Part shown: one piece after another, positions 11,701 through 23,690 of the stretch
Position numbering within the stretch: position 1 is the first letter of the stretch
Layout: every line of letters begins with the position of its first letter
Assembly (NCBI RefSeq): GCF_011075055.1
Contig: NC_058154.1
Location: 5,133,501-5,197,500, forward strand
Direction: 5' to 3'
DNA length: 64,000 nucleotides
DNA from: Mangifera indica
Taxonomy: Eukaryota; Streptophyta; Magnoliopsida; Sapindales; Anacardiaceae
Translations under genes and position numbers: made by a program
The notes under the pieces: generated by a model
What the model saw: only the letters and a program-made list of their open reading frames with translations
What the model was told of the DNA's origin: nothing
Databases searched by the model: none

Positions 11701-14268
11701 TTTAGATATGTTTGTCATTGAGATAAACTATTCTCCTTGTCTCATCCTAGGTTGTTGACACAAGATATGATACTCATATTTGTTCTGATATGTAAGAACT
11801 GTTGCATAATAGATTGCTTGCCAAATGAGAAGTTGACCTATGAGTTAGAAATGAAACACGTGTTGTTACATTAACCGCAGGAATTTATTATCTTAGGTTA
11901 CCTACTGCCTTGTTTTAGAATTAAATACATGTTATTATATTCCATCTATTTCTAGAAATTTAATTTCTATGTCAATTTTAGATAGGGATGAATATTCATT
12001 TTTTATTACTAGTCATACTATAATTATTAGCTTTGATAATATTCTTTATGAAATGGTTGATTTGCATAATGGTTTGTACATTCTAAAACTAGATAATGGA
12101 ATTCTCAATGTGCAAAATAATAAACGTTTGAAAACTAATGAACTTAATACCACATATCAATTACATTGTAGGCTAGGCCATATAAGATTGAAACGAATAT
12201 CAAGACTTCTTCTTGCAATCATTTAACTTCTAATCTTATGATGAATATTAATCATGCTTATTGGGTAAGATGACCAAAACACCTTTCACTAGACACAGTG
12301 AAAATCTGACTGAACTGTTAGAGATCATTCACAGTAATGTGTGTGGGTTCATGATAGTGCATACTAGATATAGGAAAACCTACTTTGTCACATTTACTAA
12401 TCACATTAGTAGATATGGCTATGTTTTTTTTATTGAAACATAAGTTTGAATGCTTTGATAAATTTAAAGAATTCAATAATGAGGTAGAGAAACAGCTTTG
12501 GAAATAAATTAAAATTTTTTGTAGTGACCATGGAGGTGAATACTTAAGTGCTAAATTCAGAGGATACCTAAACTTTTAACTTACTCTTCATGGTAAATCA
12601 TAACATAATGGTGTATCTAAATGGAGAAATAAAACCTTGATGGAAATGGTTAGGTCCATGATTTATTTTATCGATCTATCCATGTCTTTTTGGGGATATG
12701 CTATAGAAACTATTTCCTATATACTAAACCATGTCCTATCTAAATCTGTGGATAAAATTCCATATGAGTTGTCGATTGGGTGAAAGCCCAATCTAAAATA
12801 CTTATGGATTTGGAGCTGTGAAGCTCATGTCAAAAAATTGCCTTTAAAAAGTGTTTCTTTGTGGAGTACCCAAAGAAAACTGAAGGATACTGCTTCTACA
12901 CTTGAAAAAGTGAAAAGTCTTTGTTGTTTATACCAACATGTTCCTTGAGAAAGAATTTATTCTCAAAAAGACCAACAGGAGGAAAGTGGAACTTGATAAA
13001 GTTCTTGTACCACAAGATATTACAAATGTTAGATAAGACAATGTATGATCACAAATGATTGATCATAAGGAAGTTCTTCAACCTCAAAGAAAACAACCTC
13101 AAAGCACATAAGAGCTATGTAGATGTATATGAGTACCTTACAAGTTAGAAATATTTGGATTTCTTATGACTCAACATGACGACATATCAGTCATCTTTGA
13201 TGAAGAACCTAAGAAATACAATAATTTTTCTTGAGTCCAAATTCCAATAAATGGTTGAATGCCATGAAATCCAAAATAGGCTCCATATACCAGAACCAAG
13301 CCTGGACTTTAGTGGATACACCTAAAGGAGTAAAACCCATAGGGTGCAAATAGGTATTCAAAAATAAAACTGACATGAAAGATAATATGCATATCTTTAA
13401 AGCATGACTGGTTGCCAAAAGTTTCACCCAAAAACATGACATTGACTATGATGAAACCTTTTTGCTAATCGCTATGCTTACATATATTAGGATTATGCTT
13501 GCTATTGCAACATACCGTGATTGTGAAATCTTTTAGATAGATGTCAAAACTGTCTTTCTGAATGGTAACCTTGTAGAGGACGTCTATATGGCATAACGCG
13601 ATGATTTCGTTCTTACTAGACAAGCTAATAAAGTATGCAAGCTGTAAAAGTCTATTTATGGGTTTAAGTAGGCTTCTAAAAGCTGGAATATTCATTTTGA
13701 TGAAGTTTTACAAGAGTTCAGTTTTATAAAAAAAAAAACTATGTATAAGAATGTTAATGGGAGCATGACTGCATTTATAGTATTGTATGTCGATGAAATA
13801 TTTATACTAAACTTGTAATCAGTAAAGGCTTGGTTATCCAAGTGTTTCTCTGTGAAAGACTTAGAAGAAACATGCTACATTCTTGGGATTAAATTTTACC
13901 AAGATAAAAAGTGTAGATTGCTAACCTAAGTCAAAACACTTATATAGTTAAGGTATTGACAAGATTTTTTAAGAGGGGATCTAAGAAAGGATTTCTACCT
14001 ATGTCCTATGGTATACAACTTTTGAAAGAGATGTGTCCATCTTCACAATTTAAGATAGACAAGATGAGTAGGATTCTATATACCACAGTTATAAGATTAA
14101 TCATATATATTATACTATGAACAAGACTTGATATCTTATACATCTTGAGCATTTACAGTAGATATCAATCCGATCCAGGTGAAAAACACTAAATAGTTGT
14201 TAAGAACATCCTAAAGTATCTGAGAAGAACTAAGGATATGTTCTTAGTTTATGGTGTAATTTTCCATT
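11701..14268 (+). pseudogene. Copia B pol remnant
   Basis: Continues from gag copy 2. The GAG-pre-integrase segment (11969-12226) contains YQLHCRLGHI. The integrase core starts at 12261 (GKMTKTPF...LLEIIHSNVCG), where the family's first catalytic Asp is Asn. Later integrase is in pieces to about 12900. Reverse transcriptase spans about 13240-13980, with the VAKSFTQKHDIDYDETF and DVKTVFLNGNL blocks. The catalytic box at about 13785-13796 reads YVDE instead of YVDD. The remnant ends at KYLRRTKDMFLVYG (about 14200-14268), before RNase H, and is replaced by leader-like sequence of copia C. Many stops; inactive. Confidence 0.8.
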
Positions 14269-14763
14269 TTCAAATGTTTAAGTAATTAGGTTGTAATATT
14301 CTTTCATTAACCTCAACCTATTAATTTAATTTAATTATATTTTTTGGATCTGTGTGCCTAAGTTTTTGAATGTAATCGGAGCAAATAAATGAGGACTCGA
14401 AGAAAATCTGGATGGTGATCCGAATGAAGACTTAGACCTAGGTGAATAGTTACCTTTAGGTTGTAATTTCGAAAACTCCATAATCATCCCACCATGTTTT
14501 GTATTATGCATGTATGTGATGTATGTATGTTATACAAATATTAATTTGATTAATTGATAAGTTAAACCTAAAATATTCTTAATTAAAATTATTAAATCTA
14601 TGTCTCCCATCAAGGGATAATTAAATTCTATAACATAAATTTCAATATCATAAGATTTCTATTATGTGAGGGATATGAAATTTATGTCAAGGAATTAAAG
14701 TTATCTTATTCTTGGGTGGTTATTTTCATCATGACTAAGATTTCTATCATGTGAGGACATGAG
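14269..14763 (+). other. Leader-like sequence before copia C gag
   Basis: No gene is seen. A stretch near 14400-14460 (AAGACTTAGACCTAGGTGAATAG) resembles the leader block of copia B (8670-8700) and D (48300). This suggests that copia C was joined here within its untranslated leader, with its LTR missing. The rest is AT-rich, with a short TATG repeat near 14510-14530. Confidence 0.4.
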
Positions 14764-15650
14764 GAAAATGCCATTTTCGAAAAGCATGAATTGAATTTTA
14801 AAAATTGCTAAAAAATCTTAGAATCATTCTAGATTTTGAAAAAATAAGCTACTTCTTAGAGGCATTGCTTCCCATCAATATAGCTTCAAATGCTTCTAAT
14901 GAAGAACATAAGACATTCAAAGCATGGGTCAAGGACAATAGAAAAGCTCGAGGTTTCATGTTAGCCTCAATGAATAAAGAGCTTTAGATTAAGCACGAAA
15001 ATGTTTCAAATGCTTATGACATCTTTGTTGCTTTGCAAGAGTTGTAAAGTGTGAACTCAAGAGTAGTTGAGCATGAGCTATACGTTTCGCTCTCTAGCAT
15101 GAGATTGAAGGAAGACATGCCCTCAAATGAACATGTCATAAAGATGATCAATGCAATTAGGGCAATTGGACATTTAGGGTGTGGTTCTACCAAACTACAT
15201 CAAAGTGAATTTGATTCTACATTCCATCCCACCAAGTTATAAACCATTTATTACTAATTACAATTTAAATCAGATAGAGTGAACACTCCTAGAGTTACTT
15301 AATAAGCTTCAAGAGTTCTACAAGTAAGGGAAGAAAGACTCTAGACATGTGGATGTCTGTGCAGCTTCTACTAGCAAGGTTAATAAAAGGACCAAAAAGC
15401 AACAAAAGAAAGGTCCAAATGTTAGACCCAAAAAGAGGAATTTTAAAAACGGTACCACCAAGGTAGAAAAGGCAAAAGAAAAAGGAAAGTGTTTCCATTA
15501 TCAACAAAATGGACATTGGAAGAAGAATTGTCCCTTTTACCTGAACAACCTTAAGAAGAACAAAATAGGTATAATCCACTTTCAAGTCATTGAATTTGAA
15601 TTAAGTTTAGATTTAGATAATCATTCCTAGATCATAGATTCAATAGCTAT
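14764..15650 (+). pseudogene. Copia C gag remnant
   Basis: Open pieces at 14805-14987 (RIILDFEKISYFLEALLP), 15051-15242 (HELYVSLSSMRLKEDMPSNE) and 15349-15630 together cover a copia gag of a family different from A, B and D. The Lys/Arg-rich C-terminal part (KKQQKKGPNVRPKKRNF) precedes a zinc knuckle at about 15487-15535 reading CFHYQQNGHWKKNC, in which the second Cys is Tyr. Stops separate the pieces. Its pol follows directly. The intact gag start was not found. Confidence 0.75.
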
Positions 15651-17089
15651 ATCTCATGTTTGTGTTTTTATGCAGACACTATAGAATAGTTTTGTTTTGT
15701 CACAAGGCGAGATCATTTTGAAGATGGCAAATTGAGTAAAGGGTTTAGCAGAAGCCATAGGAACTTGCCAAGTTAGACTACTATCAGGGCACATTTTGAG
15801 GCTTTATAATGTTTTGTATTTTGCAAAAGCCATTAGAAATATCATTTCTATTTCCATATTATGTTAGCTTGGTTACAATATTCAATTTAATAGAAATGAA
15901 TGTTTGATATTTTGTGAAAATATTGTAGTCGGCAAAGCTATAAATACAATTGGTTTATATGTATTGGAATTGAATGATTATCATATAAATTCTATTACTA
16001 CTAAAAGAATTTGTAATGATATAAACCCCAAGGTTTTATGACACAATAGATTAGGTCATATTAGAGGAAATGGGCTTTTAAGTTCATTGGGTTTTGAACC
16101 TAATCCAACGTGTGAATCTTGTCTCCAAGGCAAAATGACCAAATCTCCCTTTAAGAGTAAAAAGGAATGTGTCAAAGAATTGTTAGAATTAATACATGCA
16201 TATGTATGTGGACTATTTAATCAAATGGCTAAGGGAGGTTTTCACTACTTCATTACATTTACTAATGATCATTCTCGATACGGATATCTGTATTTGATGA
16301 AATAAAAATCAAAGTCCTTTGAAAAGTTTAAAGAATTCATAAAATGAATTGGAGAAACAAACAGGAAAAAGTATTAAAATTTTACGATTACATTGTGGAG
16401 GAAAATACTTGAGTACAAAATTTCAAAAATTCTTGAAAGACAATGGAATTATTTTCCAAATGATTGCTTCATACACACCATAACATAATGGTGCATTTGA
16501 AAGGAGAAATCATACTCTATTGGATATGGTGCAATCAATGGTAAGCTTCACAAACTTGCCAATGTAATTATGGGGATACACCTTCCAAACTGTTGCATAT
16601 ATCTTGAATCGGGTACCTTTAAAATAAATCCAGAAAACACCGTACGAGTTATGGTATTCTAAATGCCTAAGTCTAAATTATATGAAAATTTGGGAATGTC
16701 TAACTTATGTTAAAGTAATTAAATCAGATAAGCTGGATGTTAGATCAGAGAAGGGTTGGTTTTGAGAACCCATGCATGTTAATCAAGTCTAGACACTTAT
16801 TAATCTATCGAAAGGAATTGTTCCTATTAGCTATAAATGGGTTTTCAAGAGAAAGATTGGCAAATATGGATAGGTGGAGACCTATAAGGCATAACTAGTA
16901 GCAAAGGGTTATACTTAGAAACAAGGCTTAGATTATGAGGAAACTTTTTTGCTTGTGGCTATGATTAAATCAATCCAAATAATGCGAACTATCGCAACAT
17001 ACCATGATTATGAAATCTAGTAGATAGATGTCAAAACCATCATCCTTAATGGATTAATTGAAGAAAACATATATATAGAACAACCTAAC
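15651..17089 (+). pseudogene. Copia C pol remnant, truncated in RT
   Basis: A protease trace (SIAISHVCVF) is followed by pre-integrase (HNRLGHIRGNGL near 16045). Integrase starts at 16087 (CESCLQGKMTKSPF), is open to 16305 (YFITFTNDHSRYGYLYLMK) and continues with stops to about 16700. Reverse transcriptase N-terminal blocks follow from about 16830 (ETYKA.LVAKGYT.KQGLDYEETF and DVKTIILNGLIEENIYIEQP). Similarity stops sharply at about 17089, before the YVDD box, so the rest of RT, RNase H and the 3' LTR are absent. Inactive. Confidence 0.8.
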
Positions 17090-17700
17090 CTTTGCTACGA
17101 ACTTTCTCATTGACCTACAGTTCTCTTAACCTTTTCCCGTATTTTTCATCTACATATCTGTTATTTTTGTGTTCTACTCTTAAACTTTGTTGGACATCTT
17201 GGCTTATTTCCTTCCTTTATTGTTGCTAACCACCTCTATCAACACTAATTGCCCTATCTTCAACTACCGACATCTAGCTATCGAACGTTTAAACTTCTTG
17301 AGTTTTCTTCTACTGTAGTGATTTTATATTTTGTGAAGTTTGTTTATTAGCTTAATTTTGATTTTTGTTTGAAGTTAAAGTTTCTATGATTTTGAATTAC
17401 TGTCAGAGGGTGTTTGTTGTTATTGGGGTTATACTGCTTTTAGTGTTGGGTTGCTAGTTTGGGTTATTGGTTTTGGCATTTTCCAAGTGTTTGATAAAAT
17501 GCTTGCGTGAGTTTGCACTTGATAGTATTGTTAATTGTTATTATTTTGATTTCTAATTCTCCTATGTTATGTGAAAATTTAATTCAATCTAATGAAATTA
17601 TTTATATTTTTCACTTAGGAAGCTTTGAATATTTTTACAGTGAAGTTTGGACCAAGAAGACTAAAATTGGAGTAGGGTTACCAACTAACAAAATCTGTGA
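17090..17700 (+). other. Unassigned segment between copia C and Athila-like LTR
   Basis: T-rich sequence that starts where the copia C RT stops. It could be the upstream part of the Athila-like LTR (which would then be about 1.75 kb) or an older insertion. The plus-strand ORF 17507-17710 encodes no motif I recognise. No matching sequence is present beside the right-hand LTR copy because that copy is truncated. Confidence 0.3.
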
Positions 17701-18835
17701 TGCTGACTAGGCGTGGGCACTTGAAATTATGAGAGCAGAATTCGAAAATTAAATCTGAATATCCAGATTAGCTGAGATCTTCCACAAAAGTCAAGATTTG
17801 CTTTTTAGAAAAGGGATAATTATTAGCTGGAAAAGGAGATTAATTGACCTAGATAAGGAAGAACATTTTTGGGGAAGGATATATATGAAAATATATATTT
17901 TTCCTTTCTTTTTGGGGAAGATTTATTTGGCTGGATTGAAGAATGATTATTGCATTTTATTTTCGGTTTTCAGTGGGGGGACAAGATATATATAAATATA
18001 CTTTTATTTTGCTGAGGGGGGATTATGATTGTAATTGGAGGATTAAAGAGCTGAATATGGTTTATAGAGGCTGAATATTTTCTCTTGGTTGAAGGGATCT
18101 GAAACCATGAACTACAAGTTGTGAGATTTTTATTCTTTAATGCATCTTTTTAATTATTCAAGTATTAATTATTATTCTGAATTATTTTTTATGATTGTGT
18201 TGGTTGATTACTAAGGTGTGCGATTAGTTTATTAATTAATATAATCTACTACTAGTTTAGATGCTGAATCCGTAATTGTTCAATCCATCTAATCGAAGTG
18301 GCAACTAAGATTTATCGTTTGCTGCGTCAAGAACTGTAAATCCTAGGAAAATAGTTAAATTGATTAAATGCAACGTCGTACGCTTGTGTTATCTTACTTC
18401 ATTGGTCTTTCTAATTCTTAATGCTATTGTTTAAATAAATTCGATATCGTATCTGAATTATTAATCAATAAGGGTTAATTGGAATACATGTTTTTGGTTA
18501 ACTAATCATAAGGAAGGACAAACAATTAATATCGCAATGAATATTTGAATAATTAATTTGATATTTTTGGCTGTCGATGATCAATCGTAGTTCCAATGGT
18601 GGATGTGACCGTAGACCAAAGTTTGTCAAATTGATTAATTCCTTTCAGATTTTTATTTATTTATTTTTAATTATAAATCGCATTCAATTCAAAATCCCCT
18701 TTATTCCTTATTTGATTTATTTGTGACGACGTACTAATTGGAACTTTTTGAGGGAACAATCCCTACTTTCTTTTACTACATTTTTATTATAGGAATTTAA
18801 GATTTTAATTTAAGTGTCAACGACAGAACGTACCA
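17701..18835 (+). mobile_element. Athila-like gypsy element, 5' LTR
   Basis: The LTR end is ACGTACCA at 18835, followed five bases later by a tRNA-Asp-type primer site. From about 18160 it aligns closely with 19836-20525 (shared TGATTGTGTTGGTTGATT, ATCTACTACTA and GTGACGACGTACTAATTGG), which proves an LTR pair. The start is uncertain; it may extend left to about 17090. A TATA-like box is at 17987. Confidence 0.75.
17987..18000 (+). promoter_or_regulatory. TATA-like box in Athila-like LTR
   Basis: A TATATATAAATA run about 840 bp upstream of the LTR end, in the position expected for an LTR promoter. Assigned by sequence pattern only. Confidence 0.4.
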
Positions 18836-18840
18836 AATTT

Positions 18841-18858
18841 TGGCACCATTGCCAGGGA
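18841..18858 (+). other. Primer-binding site, tRNA-Asp type
   Basis: TGGCACCATTGCCAGGGA matches the primer site TGGCGCCGTTGCCGGGGA used by Athila-like elements, complementary to the 3' end of tRNA-Asp. The three differences are all CG to CA, as expected from deamination of methylated cytosine on the other strand. Confidence 0.85.
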
Positions 18859-19537
18859 GTTTTTAATTTGTATATTCGTTACACGATGTTCGAAACAAGA
18901 TGATTTGTAATTTGATCCAGAGATTGAAAAAAACTGTAAAAGGGCTGAGAAAAGAAACGAAAAAGAAACTGCATGCACATAGATTTGCTTGCAAAACAGG
19001 GAAAACATGGCTGAAAATTGGACTTTAAAAGAGCTTGCTACTCCAGATTTGAATCAACAATCTCATTGCATTACTTTTTCTAATTTAGATGCTAATACTA
19101 CTTTTGAATTAAAATCTGGACTAATCCATCTTTTACCTATTTTTTGTGGCTCTATAGGTGAAGATCCTTATAAACATTTAAAAGAATTTCATGTGGTGTG
19201 TACAGGTATGAAACCGAATGGAGTAACAAAAGAATAAATCAAGATGAGATTTTTCCCATTTTCTTTGAAAGATGATGCACAAGATTGGCTTTATTACCTA
19301 CCTACTGGAAGCATCACCACTTGGCATGAGATGAAGAGGCTGTTTTTGGAGAAATTTTTTCCAACATCAAGAGCTGCCAGCATAAGGAAGGAAATCTATG
19401 GCATTAGGAGCATAGTGGAGAGTCTCTATACGAATACTGTGCAAGTTGTTCATACCACTAAATTAGTGACTAGCGTCTTATTCAATATTTCTATGAAGGA
19501 CTTTTATTGACTGATAAGAATATGATTGATGTAGCCA

Positions 19538-19658
19538 GTACATTTCTTGACGATATTGTTAAAACTTTCAGCCATTCAAGTAGCCTTACATTCCTAGCAA
19601 TAACAATTAGCTTAAAATTCTGATTCAGGTACATTTCTTGACGATATTGTTAAAACTT
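19538..19658 (+). repeat. 31-base direct repeat, 90 bp apart, inside Athila gag
   Basis: The sequence from GTACATTTCTTGACG to AAAACTTT occurs at 19538-19568 and again at 19628-19658, identical and exactly 90 bases apart. The intervening 59 bases do not look like gag. Probably a local duplication with inserted sequence. Confidence 0.85.
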
Positions 19659-19766
19659 TGGCTACTAACACTGTGAAATTTCAACAGGAAACTAGAACCA
19701 GCATTCAAAATCTGGAAAATCAAATGAGTCAGATATCTACTACAAACAGTAGGCTAGAAGCATGAA

Positions 19767-19835
19767 ATTCAAGCAAACTACCATCACAGAATTCAAGCAC
19801 ACTGCCATCACAGAATTCAAGCACAAAATTCAAGT
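19767..19835 (+). repeat. 24 bp tandem repeat at gag C-terminus
   Basis: Units start AATTCAAGCA and contain CCATCACAG, about 2.7 copies. They translate as repeated NSS(K/T)LPSQ, an in-frame eight-residue repeat at the C-terminal end of gag. Confidence 0.8.
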
Positions 19836-20525
19836 ATTGATTATCATCTTTCTGAATTATTTTTCATGATTGTGTTGGTTGATTGTTAAGATGCGTAATT
19901 AGTTTATTAATTAATATAATCTACTACTAATTTAGGTGCTAAATCCATAATTGTTCAATCTATCTAATCGAAGTGGCAATTAGGATTTATCATTTGCTGT
20001 ATCAGGAACTGTAAATCCTAGGAAAATAATCAACTAGATAAAATGCAACATTGTATGCTTGTGTTGTCTTGCTTCGTTGGTTTTTCTAATTCTTAATGCT
20101 ATTGTTTAATTAAATTCGAAATCGTATCCGTATTATTAATCAATAAGAGTTAATTGGAATACATGTTTTTAGTTAACTAATCATAAGGAAGGACAGGTAA
20201 TTAATACCGCAACGAATATTTGAATAATTAATTTGATATTTTTGGTTGTCGATGATCAATCGTAGTTCCAATGGTAGATGTGACCGTATACTAAGGTTTG
20301 TTAAATTGATTAATTTCTTTCAGATTACTTCACCTAATTTTTATTTATTTATTTTTAATTATAAATCGCATTCAATTCAAAATTCCCTCTTATTTCCTTA
20401 TTTGTTTTATTTGTGACGACGTACTAATTGGAACTCTTCGAGGGAACGATCCCTATTTTCCCTTACTACATTTTTGTTGCAAGAATTTAGGATTTTAATT
20501 TGGGTGTCGACGATAGCACGTACCA
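19836..20525 (+). mobile_element. Athila-like gypsy element, 3' LTR (5'-truncated)
   Basis: Direct repeat of 18160-18835 with the same end (ACGTACCA at 20525). The first part of the LTR is missing: gag is joined directly to its middle at about 19836. The sequence after 20525 is LINE-like, whereas the sequence left of the 5' LTR is copia C, so the element lacks a matching pair of flanks and a target-site duplication cannot be read. Confidence 0.8.
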
Positions 20526-21410
20526 ACACTATAAAGTTTCCAATGTCTATTTGCCCACTACACAACTAGCAAACGTTCCATCAAACTTTAAACTTTACAT
20601 GGCAACCAAATCACCCACCCCACTTTCTGCCGGTCACCCTATGAACTTCTCTATACCATCTAACTCTAACCCTACTTCCTGACCACATGCTACCCCAACC
20701 TTTAAGCTAGTCATCACCCAACCACCCCTCACACCTATCATGGGCTCCACCAAGCTATCCACCTAAACACCTACCGTACTTGCCACCCAACCTACTACCA
20801 CAACCACTACTTAACCACCCAAGCTTCCAACTCAAGGCCCTATCTTAGGTCGATAGGATCTGAACTTTAAGCTTAAAATCTTGATTCACTATAGAACAAA
20901 TAGATTGTACAATTGAAGGTGATAAACCGAGTTGGTTATAGAAGATGATGTTATAAATGAGAATACTTCTCAATAGACCCTGTGTATTGTGGGTTTTCTC
21001 CTGGGATACATAATGTTACAATTTGAGCATGGAAATCATATAGATTAGAGCATGTTATGTCCTTTGATGGATTTATTATATTTAGATTCAAGGAGGAAGA
21101 AAAAGTTCATCGAGTGCTTGAGGAAGGCTTGTGGATGTTTGGAGGAAAACACATAATTTTGTAGCAATGATATGCCTACATTTCATTTGACATGAGTAGA
21201 ATTTCTAAGGTGCCAATATAAGTTTGTTTACATGGGGTACCCCTTCCTCTATGGACTCAAAAGGGGTTAAACATGGTTTCGAGTAGATCTGAGTGATGAC
21301 TCTCTTATGACAGACAAACTTATGAATATACACATATTTCTTATGCACGTGTATATATTGAACTATATGTTAAGAAGATGCCTTTGTAAAATTTCAAATT
21401 ACAATATTGC
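20526..21410 (+). pseudogene. LINE (L1-type) ORF1, 5' half, DUF4283-like
   Basis: A Pro/Thr-rich region (20530-20840) is followed by a DUF4283-like block at about 21060-21290: FDGFIIFRFKEEEKVHRVLEEG, LWMFGGK and ISKVPI.VCLHGVPLPLW, the pattern of plant L1 ORF1 proteins. Stops are present. The reading is cut at 21410 by a minus-strand gypsy insertion and resumes at 28487 with the ORF1 zinc knuckle. ORF1 proteins bind element RNA. The true start is not identifiable. Confidence 0.75.
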
Positions 21411-22690
21411 TGCAACATCCCTCCTTAGAATTACTACCCTCCAGAGGAGAAATGCTAAAAATTAATATTCGGAGCATCTATTATTATTATTTTTTAAACT
21501 ACTTTAAACTAAACTCATTTCTAAAAGTGTTTAGAAATTATCCTAAGAAAACTGAAAATCTGAAGCGAATAAAAAATGTATATATCCTATATGAAACCTC
21601 ATCTGAAAGCATCTAAAACATGAAATAATCATATACAACTGTACGACCATCTCAAGAAGGTCAAAAGTCAACAAGACATGTAACTATATGTATGTAACAT
21701 AAACCAGAGACAACTTACTCCAACTAGATCTATCTTCGCTGACTTGACCATGCCTCGTAACTACCACGATCACTTGTACCTGCAATCATGAAAGAAAAAG
21801 AAGTGAGAGATAAAAACACTCAATAAAGGGAAAAAATTAAGTAAACTATCTCCTTTTCTGTGCTAACTCACTTTCGGGACTCAATCTCACATCATAACCT
21901 CCATAAGGAATCGAGGGAATAATCTAGTTTATTCTTTACTATTTTGGTCATACTTTATCCCACCTGATATCTATTTGATACTTTCTAGAAGCTAACTATA
22001 GGGATTTGACACTTTTCTAAGCTTAAGCTCTCTTCTTTTCTCTCACTGCACCATTTCTGAATCTGAATTATGTTCTACTCTGGGCATGATCTACTGTAAG
22101 CGAACCTTACTGTAGGTCTATATCCTATTATAGATGTGTCCTACTATAGATGTGCCTTACTGTAAGTGGTGTAGTGTAAAGTGCCCCTTATAGTTCATAG
22201 CATGCATGCGTGCATTATATCTTACTAATCTTGGTTCCATCTAAAACTATCCATAACTAACCAAACCATACTTTTGGGACGACCCATAAATCTTGAGCCC
22301 TAAATTCCTTTACTTGTTTTTTTTTCTTTACTTCTTCTTTTCTTTTTCTCTCGTTTCTTTCTTTTCTCCCTTTTCTTTTTCTTTCTTCCCAAAACTATAA
22401 ACACTATTCATGAGGCTGTTTACTTAGTAGAGCAGTTTTTTTCTTTATGCATTCTAACAGTCCAAATGGTCTCTAATTCATACAAACTATAAATCATTAA
22501 AAAGAGGATTCAAAGACCTTTCCAAAAAGCTATAACAACACTCATGATTCATCAAATAAAGTAGTCAAAACATAGGATGAAATCAGTGACAAAAAATTGT
22601 ATTCACTATTCATTTGATAAGATAATCTTTTTGTTCATGTAATTTAATAGTTCAAACGGTCTCTAATTTATATAAGCTATATATCATTGA
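21411..22690 (-). mobile_element. Gypsy G1, 3' LTR, truncated
   Basis: Matches the LTR at 24766-28486 from its terminus (TGCAACATCCC at 21411 versus TGTAATATCCC at 24766). It covers the polypyrimidine tract (about 22318-22390) and about 1.5 units of the 190 bp array, then stops at 22690 where RT sequence begins. Confidence 0.85.
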
Positions 22691-23690
22691 ACTTTATTGA
22701 GGTATATCATTCTCTACCACTTTTACCTGGTGATAACCAGATCTCAAATCTATCTTGGAGACGACTACGAATTCCTTCAACTGATCAAATAAGTCATTAA
22801 TCCTGGGTAACGTGTACTTGTTGTTAACTTTAACTTTATTTAGCCCTCTGTAATCAATGCACATCCTCATGGACCCGTTTTTCTTTTTCACAAATAGGAT
22901 AGGAGCTCCCAAAGGAGAATGACTTAGTCTGATAAAACCATGATCTAGTAACTCCTAGAGCTACTTCTTCAGTTGTTATAACTCGACAAAGGCTATTCGA
23001 TAGGGTGCTTTTGAAATAGGTACTCTGCCTGGTACTAGCTCTATACTAAACTTAACTTCTTGTTTAGGAGCTAGTCCTAGTTGCTCACTCAGAAACACAT
23101 CTGGAAACTTTTGTACCACTAGCGTCTCATCATTAGTTAAGCTTGACTCAACCTTGCTCATTATATGAGCCAAATATCCTATACACCCCTTTTTCAACAT
23201 TTTACTGGCTTTCAACATACTGATCATCAAACTCTAGTATGACCCTCATCAAACTCGAATTGATCTCTAGAGTCCAGGGTAAATCTCACTTTCTTCTTTT
23301 TACAATTAATCTCAACTATGTATTTCCCTAAAAAGTCCATCCCTAAAATCATGTCAAAATTTGGCATTTCAAACATAATCAAGTCCATTAGTAACTGTCG
23401 ACCCTGAATCATAATACTATGTCCTAGTAGTATCATCTCACTAATGACTGACCCCTTATCAGGCAACTCGATCATAATCCTCTAGACTATTCTGATAGGT
23501 TTTAACTTTAACTTCTCAAGCAAACTCTTGGCTACAAAATAATGAGTAGCCCCATAATCAACTAAAACATAAATAGGAGTATCAAGATAGAGAATCTGAC
23601 CCGTGACTACTAATGAGTTAACCTCTGTTGGACCCTGGGTGATCGTATAAACTCTAGTTGTGGCCCCTCCTATAAGTTTCTATTGCTCTA
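22691..23690 (-). pseudogene. Gypsy G1 protease and partial RT
   Basis: Protease-like segment at about 23600-23227: a DYGATHYF motif (normally D-S-G) and, in 23475-23227, FDMILGMDFL, the usual gypsy protease end. RT N-terminal part: 23230-22976 (PDVF near QLGLAP, then VELVPGRVPISKAPYR) and 22912-22694 ([26 protein letters not shown] and [11 protein letters not shown], including the first catalytic Asp). RT ends at DIPQ (about 22694), before the YVDD box, where the LTR fragment is joined. Stops and frameshifts separate the open pieces. Confidence 0.85.

Larger units (their letters stand above)
18989..19835 (+). pseudogene. Athila-like gag remnant
   Basis: Typical Athila/gypsy gag: FELKSGLIHLLP, EDPYKHLKEFHVVC and MKRLFLEKFFPTSRAASIRKE are seen in 18989-19237 and 19244-19510, separated by one stop (19235-19237). 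Either 18989 or the inner Met at 19007 (MAENWT) could be the start; no other start-deciding evidence is visible. After 19510 the frame breaks. A 31-base direct repeat at 90 bp spacing interrupts it, and the C-terminal part (IQNLENQMSQIS) ends in a 24 bp tandem repeat. Gag then runs straight into the right LTR, so protease, RT, RNase H and integrase are deleted. Confidence 0.85.

Noticed and set aside
15295..15585. 96-codon minus-strand ORF
   Set aside because: Antisense shadow of the Lys-rich gag and zinc knuckle of copia C.
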